A stretch of 64,000 nucleotides of DNA. It comes from Collinsella sp. TM10-22 (lineage in GTDB: Bacteria > Actinomycetota > Coriobacteriia > Coriobacteriales > Coriobacteriaceae). The notes below the pieces were generated by a model that ran no database searches, was not told the origin of the DNA, and saw only the letters and a list, made by a program, of their open reading frames with translations. The DNA lies in contig NZ_QSOC01000006.1 in assembly GCF_003466125.1 (NCBI RefSeq), positions 62,001 to 126,000 of the forward strand, given 5' to 3'. The stretch's first letter is position 1, and each line of letters starts with the position of its first letter. Below are positions 25,477 to 33,640 of this stretch, piece after piece. Position numbers and translations under genes: made by a program.

Positions 25477-25585
25477 ACCTTTAGCTCTTTGGTGACCAGG
25501 CAGTTTTGTAACAAGCTATCTACCTGCGGTTTTGAAAAGCAGGATGACCGGCCTGCTCGGGATGCTCCAAAAAGTCTACTCACTT
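25465..25585 (+). repeat. Structured repeat R, copy 1 (overlaps the pdxR stop)
   Basis: Terminal inverted arms CTAAGTGAGTAGAC and GTCTACTCACTT, a conserved core CTACCTGCGGTTTT at 25520, and an internal stem CAGGC (25497) / GCCTG (25551). Other copies are at 26883 and 38965, all in the same orientation. Confidence 0.9.
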
Positions 25586-25766
25586 GCCGCGCAAAGCTTC
25601 TCCATGAGAAAAAAGGGGTTTTCAAAAGGGCTTCGTCCAGTTCTTGGCAAGCTATTGGTCAGTTGGGGAGGGCTGTTGAAAACTTAGCGGTCCGCTCGGT
25701 GCCATTTTTGGTACGTTCGCGCCAATGCGAGACTGGCTGGGTTGAAATTCGTGTTTTCCTGTGCCT

Positions 25767-26894
25767 ATGAAGGATCTACTTTGTGACATATCGGCTTTTA
25801 GGTACTGGCGTTTGCCTCCTCAAGCCCTCGCTTTGTGTCCGCCACTTCCACGACCGGAAGAAGACCGGCAGCGATATGGCCTCGCCCGTAACCCGACGGC
25901 TGCGGTCGTGCTCGGCTTGCCGTTGCATACATTGGTTGGGACGAGAAATAAGCGGACTTGTCCTGCCAGCGTTAGGCAACGGCTGTTCCTTGGTGAGCTT
26001 CCCAGGGAATCCGTGCTGGAAACGGAACATGGGTTTTTGGTCACATCTCCTTTGCTGACGGCATTCATCATGTCGCGGCATCTGACGGATCTCCAGCTGC
26101 TTTTGGTATTAGCGGAGATGTGCGGCTTGTTTACGGTTTGTGCCTTGCCAGCAGCACTCGAGGCAGAGCTTTCGCGTGCAATTGAGTCGGGCGCGATTCC
26201 GGCAACCTTTGGTTGGGCACGTTGCCCGTCCGAGGACGGTGCCGCCTCAAATATGTGGCGGCGCGACGCTTTGGTTTTGGACGGAGATCTTGACCGTTTT
26301 TGTTCAGATGTTTGTGGGATGCGTTACGGCAAGCGATTTGTCGCGGTATCGCATCTCGTTCCACTGGGTGCCGCATCGCCTTTTGAGGTTGAGACGTATT
26401 TGTTGCTTGGGTTGCCACGATCACTGGGAGGCGAAGGTTTTTGCGGCATAGAGCTTAATGTTGAAGTGATGCTAAGCACAAGTGCTCGATCGATTGTGGG
26501 AAAGTCCCGCGTATATATCGACCTACTGTTGTCTTCGCCGAACGGAAAGCGGCAGGTGGCCATCGAATGTCAGGGGAAGGCCTCGCACGGGCGAGCGGGG
26601 GATGGCTTGCGTGACGCCGACCGCATGACGGCGCTTCAGGCAATGGGCTACGATGTATTTCTCCTGACACACGGACAGATATCCGATGAGGATAGATTTC
26701 GCGCGATTGTTAAGGCCGTATGCAGGTTGCTCGATGTTGAATATCGCGATAAAAGCTCGGAGGAGCAGGGGGCCGAGGCGTTACTCCGGTCTGAGCTGTT
26801 CGTTGACTGGTCAAAACTGGGAGAAATCGACAAAAAGATACCCGTTAGATACAAAAAGGCCCGATCGTGGGCGGCTGCTAATCTAAGTGAGTAG
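25767..26894 (+). CDS. Putative PD-(D/E)XK-type (DUF559/Vsr-like) nuclease protein flanked by R repeats
   Basis: A protein of about 375 residues that I do not recognise as a named gene. The C-terminal part has the layout of DUF559/Vsr-like domains: YIDLLL (Asp252), VAIECQG (Glu267, with Gln at the usual Lys position), then RDADRMTALQAMGYDVFLLT. The N-terminal 200 residues, with LHTLVGTR and RHLTDLQLLLVLAEMCG, resemble the AbiEi-like proteins often fused to such domains. The Lys-to-Gln change leaves catalysis open. The start is ATG 25767 (or GTG 25761); no good RBS is seen. R repeats lie 182 bp upstream and across its own stop codon, so the gene plus one repeat may be a mobile unit. Codon use looks somewhat more A/T-rich than that of neighbours. 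Confidence 0.65.
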   Translation: MKDLLCDISAFRYWRLPPQALALCPPLPRPEEDRQRYGLARNPTAAVVLGLPLHTLVGTRNKRTCPASVRQRLFLGELPRESVLETEHGFLVTSPLLTAFIMSRHLTDLQLLLVLAEMCGLFTVCALPAALEAELSRAIESGAIPATFGWARCPSEDGAASNMWRRDALVLDGDLDRFCSDVCGMRYGKRFVAVSHLVPLGAASPFEVETYLLLGLPRSLGGEGFCGIELNVEVMLSTSARSIVGKSRVYIDLLLSSPNGKRQVAIECQGKASHGRAGDGLRDADRMTALQAMGYDVFLLTHGQISDEDRFRAIVKAVCRLLDVEYRDKSSEEQGAEALLRSELFVDWSKLGEIDKKIPVRYKKARSWAAANLSE

Positions 26895-27005
26895 ACTTAT
26901 GGCGTGATGGCGACCAGATTGTTTTGCGGCAAGCTATCTACCTGCGGTTTTATAAAGCAATACGGGTGGTCTGCTCGACAAGTTCCCAAAAGGCTACTCA
27001 CTTAG
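26883..27005 (+). repeat. Structured repeat R, copy 2 (overlaps the nuclease stop)
   Basis: 123 bp from CTAAGTGAGTAG to CTACTCACTTAG with the core CTACCTGCGGTTTT at 26938 and internal stem CAGATT (26915) / GGTCTG (26968). The first 12 bases are the last codons and stop of the preceding gene. Confidence 0.9.
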
Positions 27006-27074
27006 TTTTTGACGCGAAGCCGATGTCAAAGGTGGTCCTATTTTGGGACGTTAACTGGTTCGCAAGACACGAAA

Positions 27075-27102
27075 AAGGCCCGAACCATGCGGTCCGGGCC
27101 TT
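27075..27102 (-). terminator. Terminator of the rubrerythrin gene
   Basis: On the minus strand AAGGCCCGGACC pairs with GGTTCGGGCCTT and is followed by TTTCG within a T-run. Confidence 0.88.
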
Positions 27103-27135
27103 ATCGAGCTAGAGATTATCTCTCAGGCGATTGGC

Positions 27136-27696
27136 TTAGCCAAAGTAGCGCTTGAGCAGGCCGGCGAAAGCCTTGCCGTGGCGAGCCTCGTCGCGAGCCA
27201 TCTCGTGCACGGTGTCGTGGATGGCATCGAGGCCAGCGGCCTTGGCGCGCTTGGCAAGATCGGTCTTTCCGGCGGTGGCGCCGTTCTCGGCCTCAACGCG
27301 CATCTCGAGGTTCTTCTTGGTGGAGTCGGTCACGACCTCGCCCAGGAGCTCAGCGAACTTGGCGGCATGCTCGGCCTCCTCGTGCGCAGCCTTCTCCCAG
27401 TACAGGCCGATCTCGGGATAGCCCTCGCGATGAGCGACGCGAGCCATGGCCAGGTACATACCGACCTCGGAGCACTCGCCCTCAAAGTTGGCGCGCAGGT
27501 CAGCAACGATATCCTCGGAGACACCCTCCATCTTGGCGACGCCCACGACGTGCTCGGCAGCCCACTCGAGCTGGCCCTCCTCCTGCTTCAGGAAACGAGA
27601 ACCGGGAACGCCGCACTGGGGGCATTTGAAATCCTCGGGCAGCTGGTCGCCGTCGAACTCTTCCACATAACCGCAAACGGGGCAAACAAACTTCAT
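27136..27696 (-). CDS. Reverse rubrerythrin (rubredoxin domain first)
   Basis: A 186-residue peroxide-reducing protein with swapped domain order. Residues 1-40 are a rubredoxin-like Fe(Cys)4 domain ([23 protein letters not shown]); from residue 45 a ferritin-like four-helix domain carries the di-iron ligands in [26 protein letters not shown], and [11 protein letters not shown]. It would reduce H2O2 in the anaerobic cytoplasm. The start is the ATG at 27696 with AAAGGATCG upstream; a longer frame to 27789 has no support. It is a single-gene unit with its own terminator. Confidence 0.92.
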   Translation of the reverse strand: MKFVCPVCGYVEEFDGDQLPEDFKCPQCGVPGSRFLKQEEGQLEWAAEHVVGVAKMEGVSEDIVADLRANFEGECSEVGMYLAMARVAHREGYPEIGLYWEKAAHEEAEHAAKFAELLGEVVTDSTKKNLEMRVEAENGATAGKTDLAKRAKAAGLDAIHDTVHEMARDEARHGKAFAGLLKRYFG

Positions 27697-27952
27697 GATT
27701 CGATCCTTTCGATCGATGGCGATGGAGCGCTCGTCCGGTCCCGTAAGGGCCCTCTCCGGACGCGCGTCTTGACGAGTTCTATTATCCATAAATGCAACCG
27801 AATGTGAAGCCTATTAGGAATGATTTTTAATAAAAAAATTTGAGCTTGTGAAGATGTTGATTGATTAACGATTGGCAGGCCGCCCGAGACCTCCGATGAG
27901 TACAATCGGTCGAGCAAATGTTGACCCATCAACAAATGAAGGAGCTTCCTTT

Positions 27953-29173
27953 ATGCATCTAGCCCGTCGCGCCTGGTGCCGAACGTATCAGATGGTTTTT
28001 CGCATCGCATTGCCGGTGCTGCCCTATAACGTGCCGCATATTCTGGAGCATGCCGAGGATGTCCCCGCGGTGCTTCAAAAACGCTCGATACAACGGGTTC
28101 TTATCGTGACGGATCCCGGTATTGCCCGTCTGGGGCTTACGGCACCGCTCGAGACGGCGCTCGCGTCCAAGGGAATCGGCGTTGCGATCTATGCCAAAAC
28201 ATCGGCAAACCCTACGGTCTCAAACGTGGAGGAAGCGGCGTCCCTGTATCGGGAGAACGCCTGCCAGGCCGTTATCGGCTTTGGCGGCGGCTCGGCCATG
28301 GACTGTGCCAAGGGTGTGGGCGCACGCATCGCACAGCCAAACAAGCCCATCAACAAGATGCGTGGCCTGCTGCGCGTTCATCGTCGCCTGCCGCTGCTCA
28401 TCGCCGTCCCCACTACGGCGGGTACGGGTAGCGAGGTCACGCTCGCAGCGGTCATTACCGATGACAAGACGCACTACAAGTACCCCATTAACGACTTTGT
28501 GCTTATCCCGCGCTTTGCGGTGTACGACCCCGAGTTTACGCGCGGCCTGCCCGCCTCCATTACGGGACAAACGGGTATGGATGCCCTGACGCATGCCGTC
28601 GAGGCCTTTATCGGCCGCAGCACCACGCCCTATACGCGCAAGATGGCGCGTCAGGCGGTACAGCTCATCCACGATTATTTGCTCGAGGCCTATGAGCACG
28701 GCGACAACATGCGTGCGCGCCGCAATATGCTTTCTGCAGCGTATAAGGCGGGTGTTGCGTTTACGCGCTCCTACGTTGGATACGTTCATGCCATTGCACA
28801 CAGCCTGGGCGGACGATACGGGATTCCGCATGGCCTGGCCAACGCCATCATCCTGCCGCATATGCTTCGCGCTTATGGTGACGCCGCCGCCCCCAAGCTC
28901 GCCGATCTTGCTCGCATGGCGGACATTGCGCCGGCTACCGCGCAGGACGGTCTTGCGGCCGAGGCCTTTATCGATTGGGTCGATCGCATGAACGTTGCTC
29001 TGGGTATCCCCAAATATGTGACAGGCATTTGCCGCTCCGACATTCCCGAAATGGCAATGCACGCCGATGCCGAGGCTAATCCGCTATATCCCGTTCCACT
29101 TTTGATGGACCGTTTGGAGCTCGAGCGTATGTACGAGGTCGTAGCGGGTGGTATGTTTGAGGGCGAGAACTAG
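27953..29173 (+). CDS. Iron-containing alcohol dehydrogenase
   Basis: A 406-residue type III Fe-ADH. Visible are the NAD-binding FGGGSAMDCAKGVG motif, the VPTTAGTGSEVT loop, and the metal-ligand region MDALTHAVEAFI with the downstream HAIAHSLGGRYGIPHGLANAI containing the His ligands. It interconverts an aldehyde and an alcohol with NAD(P)H. The ATG at 27953 has AAGGAGCTTCC in front; the frame is open 27 codons upstream without an RBS. It is 8 nt before an aldehyde dehydrogenase, so the two probably form a two-step alcohol/aldehyde/acid pathway. Confidence 0.92.
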   Translation: MHLARRAWCRTYQMVFRIALPVLPYNVPHILEHAEDVPAVLQKRSIQRVLIVTDPGIARLGLTAPLETALASKGIGVAIYAKTSANPTVSNVEEAASLYRENACQAVIGFGGGSAMDCAKGVGARIAQPNKPINKMRGLLRVHRRLPLLIAVPTTAGTGSEVTLAAVITDDKTHYKYPINDFVLIPRFAVYDPEFTRGLPASITGQTGMDALTHAVEAFIGRSTTPYTRKMARQAVQLIHDYLLEAYEHGDNMRARRNMLSAAYKAGVAFTRSYVGYVHAIAHSLGGRYGIPHGLANAIILPHMLRAYGDAAAPKLADLARMADIAPATAQDGLAAEAFIDWVDRMNVALGIPKYVTGICRSDIPEMAMHADAEANPLYPVPLLMDRLELERMYEVVAGGMFEGEN

Positions 29174-29181
29174 GAGGGCCC

Positions 29182-30561
29182 ATGAACACCGAGGAAATCG
29201 CGCGCATCGTTGCCGATCACCGCGCCTATTTTAAGACGCATGCCACGTTTGATGTCGATGCTCGCCGTCGCGCGCTCGTGAGCTTGCGTGATGCGGTACA
29301 GGCGCACGAGGCCAATATTGCCCATGCGCTCAAGACCGATTTGGGCAAGTCGCACGACGAGGCATATATGTGCGAGATCGGCACGTCGCTTTCCGAGATT
29401 CGTCATCAGATTGCGCACGTGGCTCGATGGAGTCGCCCGCGCCTGCGCCCGTGTGACCTCGCCAACGCCGTGAGTGTGTGCAAGACGCAGGCCGTGCCCT
29501 ATGGCGTTACGCTCATCATGGCTCCTTGGAACTATCCGTTTTTGTTGACGCTCGAGCCGCTTGCCGGCGCCCTTGCCGCGGGCAATACCGTGGTCATCAA
29601 GCCGAGCGCCTATGCCCCGGCTTCGAGCGCGGTGCTCAAGCAAATCTGCGAAGAGGCATTTGATCCGCGCCTGGTAACGGTTGTCGAGGGCGGGCGCGCC
29701 GAGAACGAAGCGCTGCTCGATGAGTGCTGGGACAAGATTTTCTTTACCGGTAGCGTTCCGGTCGGCAAACTCGTCATGGAGCGGGCAAGTAAAAACCTTA
29801 CGCCCGTGACGCTCGAGCTGGGTGGAAAGAGTCCCTGCATCGTAGATGCAACGGCAAACTTGAAGGTCGCGGCACGGCGTATCGCCTTTGGTAAATGGCT
29901 TAACGTGGGGCAGACCTGCGTGGCGCCCGACTACCTGCTGGTCGATAGACGCGTGCACGACGAGCTGCTGGGCCTTATCAAGGAGGAAGTCCGCCGTATG
30001 TTTGGCGAGCATCCGCTCGACAACGAGGATTACGGCCATATCGTCAACGCCAAGCACTTTGCGCGCGTGCGCGGGCTGATCGATCCCGATAAGGTTGTGC
30101 TTGGTGGCGCGGCGCGCGAGATGTCGCTCAAGATTGAGCCGACGATTCTGGATGGCGTGACCCCCGATGACGCCGTAATGCAGGAGGAGATTTTCGGCCC
30201 CATCTTGCCGGTGCTGACGTTTGAGAGCCTGGATGAGGTCGAGGCGTTCATCGCGAATCGCCCAACGCCGCTGGCCCTGTACGTCTTTAGTCAGGACCGT
30301 GCGGTTCAGCAGCGCTTTGTGCGCTACGTGCCCTTTGGCGGCGGCTGCATTAACGATACGATTGTGCACCTGGCCACGAGCCATATGGGCTTTGGCGGCA
30401 TGGGCGCGAGCGGCATGGGGCAGTACCATGGCCGCGAGAGCTTCGATACGTTTAGCCACAAGAAGAGCATCGTGAACAAGGCAACCTGGCTGGACGTGCC
30501 GTTTCGGTATGCGCCCTACGCAAGCTGGAAACACAAATTCGTGCGCATGTTTGTGCATTAG
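29182..30561 (+). CDS. Aldehyde dehydrogenase
   Basis: A 459-residue NAD(P)-dependent ALDH of the class 3-like short group. It has the GVTLIMAPWNYPFLLTLEP segment, NTVVIKPSAYAP (cofactor Lys), FTGSVPVGK, the general base Glu in TLELGGKSPC and the nucleophile Cys in NVGQTCVAPDY; EEIFGPILPV follows. It oxidises an aldehyde to the acid. AGGAGGGCCC precedes the ATG. It is co-transcribed with the Fe-ADH. The last codons (TTT GTG CAT TAG) and following hairpin are repeated at 33121-33196 without the rest of the gene. Confidence 0.93.
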   Translation: MNTEEIARIVADHRAYFKTHATFDVDARRRALVSLRDAVQAHEANIAHALKTDLGKSHDEAYMCEIGTSLSEIRHQIAHVARWSRPRLRPCDLANAVSVCKTQAVPYGVTLIMAPWNYPFLLTLEPLAGALAAGNTVVIKPSAYAPASSAVLKQICEEAFDPRLVTVVEGGRAENEALLDECWDKIFFTGSVPVGKLVMERASKNLTPVTLELGGKSPCIVDATANLKVAARRIAFGKWLNVGQTCVAPDYLLVDRRVHDELLGLIKEEVRRMFGEHPLDNEDYGHIVNAKHFARVRGLIDPDKVVLGGAAREMSLKIEPTILDGVTPDDAVMQEEIFGPILPVLTFESLDEVEAFIANRPTPLALYVFSQDRAVQQRFVRYVPFGGGCINDTIVHLATSHMGFGGMGASGMGQYHGRESFDTFSHKKSIVNKATWLDVPFRYAPYASWKHKFVRMFVH

Positions 30562-30626
30562 AATCGATGACACAGAGACAAGCCAAATGGCCGCCCCCGC
30601 GTAAGCGAAGGCGGCCATTTCTCATG
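30550..30626 (+). repeat. Duplicated gene-end/terminator block C, copy 1
   Basis: TTTGTGCATTAGAATCGATG (ALDH stop region) followed by a hairpin AAATGGCCGCC / GGCGGCCATTT with loop CCCGCGTAAGCGAA. The same block is at 33121-33196. It probably terminates the ADH-ALDH operon. Confidence 0.8.
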
Positions 30627-30724
30627 CCCAAGCGCTGGGGCGTGGAGCGTTCTGATGGCAACGCGCAGGGGCGGGACGCCAGATCGGTGCTAGAATACGG
30701 GACGACCGCAGCAAAGGGGAGATT

Positions 30725-30754
30725 ATGCATATGTTCGAGAGCTACATGGACTGA
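30725..30754 (+). CDS. Possible 9-codon leader peptide before the MFS gene
   Basis: ATG at 30725 reads MHMFESYMD then TGA, preceded by AAAGGGGAGATT, a good RBS. It ends 49 nt before the MFS start. A candidate uORF controlling the transporter; coding status is unproven. Confidence 0.35.
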   Translation: MHMFESYMD

Positions 30755-30803
30755 TGACGCTCAGGCTGTCTCGTTTGGTTTTCATATGCATGAGGGGTTT
30801 GCT

Positions 30804-32003
30804 ATGTCCCGCCTTCTTTCTCCATCGCACCGTTTGGTTGCGGTAAATTTCTTTATACAGCTTGCATTTCAGTCGACGTATTTTGTCGGCATCATTGGCT
30901 GCGGCACCTACGTTCTCGGGGCCGGCGCATTTGAGACGTCCGCACTCGTGTTTGGACTCAACCTGGTGCTCATCTTTGCAACGTTTTGCTCCGGCGCACT
31001 TGTGGACTCCTTGGGCCCGCGTCATGTGCTTCTAGCCGTTTGCGTCCTGCTTTGCGCATCGGGCGTTTTTGGTCTCGTTGCTCCCGTGTCCTATTCCGCG
31101 CTTGCGCTACTCGCCATCTCTACCGGGCTGTTGTTTGGCGCGGGGACTACGGCCATGGACGCCTATCCGCGCTTTTTGACGGAAGTCCCCGATGAGCTTC
31201 TGCGCATTAACGGCCTCAATAACATCGCGACAAGTGTCGCGGTGATCGTTGGACCTGCGCTTGGAGGCGTTATCGCTTCGGTCTTTTCCAACCAAGGGGT
31301 GTTTTTCCTGCTTGCGGTGGCACCTGTTCCCGCTCTGCTGCTTGCGACCTCGTTGCGTGAAGGCGCTGCTGTTCAGGGCTTCGCTAAGCCGGAGTCTCGC
31401 GCTGAGGCGACGGGCTTGCGATCGCTTTGGGAAGGCGTTATTGCCACGGCAGCTGATGCCGACCTGCGTCTGATTTTTCTCATGGGCTTTATGGGCTTCT
31501 TTTCCTACGGGGCATTCGATTCGCTCGAGTCGCTGTTCTACCGCGATGTTCTCTGCGTGGGTACGGAGTGGATGGGATGGTTGTCGGCCATTGCTGGCAT
31601 CGGCGGAACACTGGGGTCGTACATAATCATGCGTGTGCCGTCGGGACGCATCAGGCTGGAGCTTCTGGCGGCGATGCTGCTGGTGACGGGTGTGGGCTCC
31701 GTTGTGTATGTGGGTACCGCCCATGTTGCCGCTGCTGCGGTGGGGCAGCTTGTCTGTGGCATTGGTTTTGGCGCCATGGGACCGGTGCGCGTCACACTCA
31801 CCCAGCGCTTGAGCGACCCTGCCAAGGTGGGGCGCGTGCTGGGCGTGATGCGCGTGGGCCTCAACGGCGCAGGCGTGCTGCCTCTGGTCGTTGCTCCGTT
31901 TTTGGCCGACGCCTTTGGCGTGCAGGGAGTGCTTGTTGGCGCAAGCCTGGCAACGGCCGCTATCGCCTGCACGTTTTGGGCAATCGCCCGGCGTCGGGGC
32001 TAG
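30804..32003 (+). CDS. Major facilitator superfamily transporter
   Basis: A 399-residue, roughly 12-helix MFS protein; the loop LVDSLGPRHVLL after helix 2 corresponds to the family motif A, and the second half begins near LRLIFLMGFMGFFSYG. It resembles multidrug/enterobactin-exporter-like MFS_1/MFS_3 members; the substrate is unknown. The ATG at 30804 has GAGGGGTTTGCT in front. The open frame extends upstream through block C, which is not credible. A short candidate leader ORF precedes it. Confidence 0.85.
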   Translation: MSRLLSPSHRLVAVNFFIQLAFQSTYFVGIIGCGTYVLGAGAFETSALVFGLNLVLIFATFCSGALVDSLGPRHVLLAVCVLLCASGVFGLVAPVSYSALALLAISTGLLFGAGTTAMDAYPRFLTEVPDELLRINGLNNIATSVAVIVGPALGGVIASVFSNQGVFFLLAVAPVPALLLATSLREGAAVQGFAKPESRAEATGLRSLWEGVIATAADADLRLIFLMGFMGFFSYGAFDSLESLFYRDVLCVGTEWMGWLSAIAGIGGTLGSYIIMRVPSGRIRLELLAAMLLVTGVGSVVYVGTAHVAAAAVGQLVCGIGFGAMGPVRVTLTQRLSDPAKVGRVLGVMRVGLNGAGVLPLVVAPFLADAFGVQGVLVGASLATAAIACTFWAIARRRG

Positions 32004-32059
32004 GCTCTCGGCATTCCGCTTGCCTTGCTGAATAGGTCGCATGGGGAAAGCGAAATGCG

Positions 32060-32167
32060 CGCAGCCGCGATTGCGAGCGCTCGATCCTGCGCTATGACGC
32101 GGGGCTCGATGTTAACGGTCACAAGTCCGCAAGCTGCGACTGGAGCCTTGGATTCTTCGAGCTGTAA
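32060..32167 (+). pseudogene. Remnant of a metallophosphoesterase 3' end
   Basis: These 36 codons read RSRDCERSILRYDAGLDVNG and end GFFEL-stop. They match the last residues of the phosphoesterase at 33641-34186 (RNRDRERPVLRYDVGLDANG ... DFFGL-stop). The DNA similarity also covers about 17 bp upstream and the following CTGTAATTCTCGAACCACC plus a REP hairpin. The rest of the gene is missing. It is a partial duplication or the remains of a lost paralogue. Confidence 0.88.
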
Positions 32168-32173
32168 TTCTCG

Positions 32174-32208
32174 AACCACCACAAAGGTATCCACTTGTGG
32201 TGAGTTTT
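32174..32208. repeat. REP-like hairpin, family A, degenerate copy
   Basis: AACCACCACAAAGG pairs imperfectly with CCACTTGTGGTGAGTTTT; the GGGACAG loop of other copies has become TATCCA-like. It directly follows the phosphoesterase remnant, as copy 3 follows the intact gene. Confidence 0.7.
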
Positions 32209-32229
32209 CCATAGATTGGGGGAGTTGTT

Positions 32230-32994
32230 ATGAAACGGCTTTTAATCCGTGCCGATGACATTGGGTATTCGTATGCCGTTGACCTGGGAATCGCCCGCAG
32301 CGTCAACGAGGGTCTGGTGCGCTCGGTAGGCCTTATGCCCAATATGCCCGAGGCCGAACGTGGCTGGTCGCTCGTGGCAGACGCCGGTGTTGCAGTGGGC
32401 CAGCATACCAACGTGTGTCTGGGTAAGCCGTGTGCCGACCCGGCGCTCATTCCGAGCATGCTCAACGAGAACGGTGAATTCCATAGCAGCCGTACCTTCC
32501 GTGAGCATTTTAAGCGCGGTGAGGAGTTGATAGACTTCGACGAGGCCTGCATCGAGATCCGCGCGCAGCATGACCGCTTTGTCGAGATCGTGGGTCGCGA
32601 GCCCGATTACTTTGAGGCCCATGCCGTCATGAGCAAAAACCTTAACCGAGCTATCTCTGCGGTTGCCCAGGAACTGGGTCTTAAGGAGCAAAAGGCGAGC
32701 TTCGACCCTGTGGCAGTGGTGCATTGCGGAGATGCCGACCTGCGCATGGTGATGCGCTCGATGGAGCCGGGCTACGAACCCAAAGAGGCAATCATGCAGA
32801 CGGTCCGCGAGATGGTAGAAGGTGAGACGGTGATCTTTGTCTGCCATCCGGGTTATCTCGACCGCTTTATCCTCGAGAACAGCTCGCTTACGACCGATCG
32901 CACCAAGGAAGTCGATGCTCTGATCGATCCCGGGCTTCGCGCTTGGCTTGAGTCTCAACCCGATCTTCGCCTGATCGACTACCGCGACCTGTAA
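32230..32994 (+). CDS. ChbG/HpnK-family carbohydrate deacetylase (YdjC-like)
   Basis: A 254-residue member of the YdjC family. The N-terminal LLIRADDIGYSYAVD contains the metal/catalytic aspartates, GQHTNVCLGKP and EAHAVMSKNL carry the metal His residues and FVCHPGYLD the late His. Family members deacetylate diacetylchitobiose or other N-acetyl sugars. The ATG at 32230 has GGGGGAGTT upstream. It stands alone between duplicated REP/terminator blocks, so no pathway context is available. Confidence 0.88.
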   Translation: MKRLLIRADDIGYSYAVDLGIARSVNEGLVRSVGLMPNMPEAERGWSLVADAGVAVGQHTNVCLGKPCADPALIPSMLNENGEFHSSRTFREHFKRGEELIDFDEACIEIRAQHDRFVEIVGREPDYFEAHAVMSKNLNRAISAVAQELGLKEQKASFDPVAVVHCGDADLRMVMRSMEPGYEPKEAIMQTVREMVEGETVIFVCHPGYLDRFILENSSLTTDRTKEVDALIDPGLRAWLESQPDLRLIDYRDL

Positions 32995-33002
32995 GGACTC
33001 AA

Positions 33003-33078
33003 GCCGCCACAAAGGGGACAGGCACCTTTGTGGCGGTTTTGGCGCCGTTGCCATTATGGCGGCGGCGCCTTTTTTTCC
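33003..33078 (+). repeat. REP-like hairpin, family A copy 2, with terminator
   Basis: CCGCCACAAAGG/CCTTTGTGGCGG around GGACAGGCA, then GGCGCCGTTGCCATTATGGC... GGCGCC and TTTTTTT, a strong terminator of the deacetylase gene. The whole block, including the following GCGGCGC..TAGAGT, is repeated at 34193-34292. Confidence 0.85.
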
Positions 33079-33120
33079 ATGCGGCGCAATAGAGTCAGGG
33101 CAACGTGTCATGCGTGCCTT

Positions 33121-33196
33121 TTTGTGCATTAGAGTCGATGGCATAGGAATAAACAAAGTGGCCGCCCCGCGTAAGCGAAGACGGCCACTTCTCACG
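33121..33196 (+). repeat. Duplicated gene-end/terminator block C, copy 2
   Basis: TTTGTGCATTAGAGTCGATG followed by AGTGGCCGCC / GGCGGCCACTT-type hairpin with loop CCGCGTAAGCGAAGA. It copies the 3' end of the ALDH gene and its terminator. The interval 33197-33394 holds nothing convincing: a 59-codon Cys-containing frame (33197-33376) has no RBS. Confidence 0.8.
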
Positions 33197-33394
33197 ATGA
33201 AAACGTGTATCGGAGTTGGCAAGACCCGCGGCAACGGGTGCCATCCGTGTTCCCATCTTATCTGCAAGCGCTCTGTCGCGCAAGCGTTGCGGCAAACGAT
33301 TGAAGGATGCAGACAGGATGAATTTGTGTCCGCACGGGCCCGTAGACTTCTCAACTATGTGGTGGACGCTCGCTAACCGGCAATGGAGGCGGTC

Positions 33395-33574
33395 ATGTTT
33401 GATGATGACGAACTGTTCGATCTGACAGACGATCCGTTTGAGTGGGATCTGCTGCTCGATGATGACGAGCTGGGGCAGGACCGTAAAAAGCGGCAGGACA
33501 AGAAAGCCCAGGGCGACGCTTCGAAAAAGCAAGACAAACGTCGCCGGGGTCTGTTCGGCGGGCTCTTTGGGTAA
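33395..33574 (+). CDS. Small charged hypothetical protein
   Basis: A 59-residue protein of unknown function. The first half is very acidic (MFDDDELFDLTDDPFEWD), the second half very basic (DRKKRQDKKAQ, KKQDKRRRG), and it ends GLFGGLFG, a small amphipathic tail. The ATG at 33395 follows GGAGGCGGTC, a strong RBS, so translation is likely; the in-frame ATG at 33383 lies within that RBS. It precedes the phosphoesterase by 66 bp and may be co-expressed. No family is recognised. Confidence 0.6.
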   Translation: MFDDDELFDLTDDPFEWDLLLDDDELGQDRKKRQDKKAQGDASKKQDKRRRGLFGGLFG

Positions 33575-33640
33575 CTGTCGCATCGCTGCGTCTGTATACT
33601 AAACAGGTCTTATAGGCATTGCGAAATGAGGACGTAGACG

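Noticed and set aside
33197..33376. 59-codon Cys-containing frame beginning MKTCIGVGK
   Set aside because: No RBS, begins directly after a terminator-like hairpin, and has no recognisable feature.
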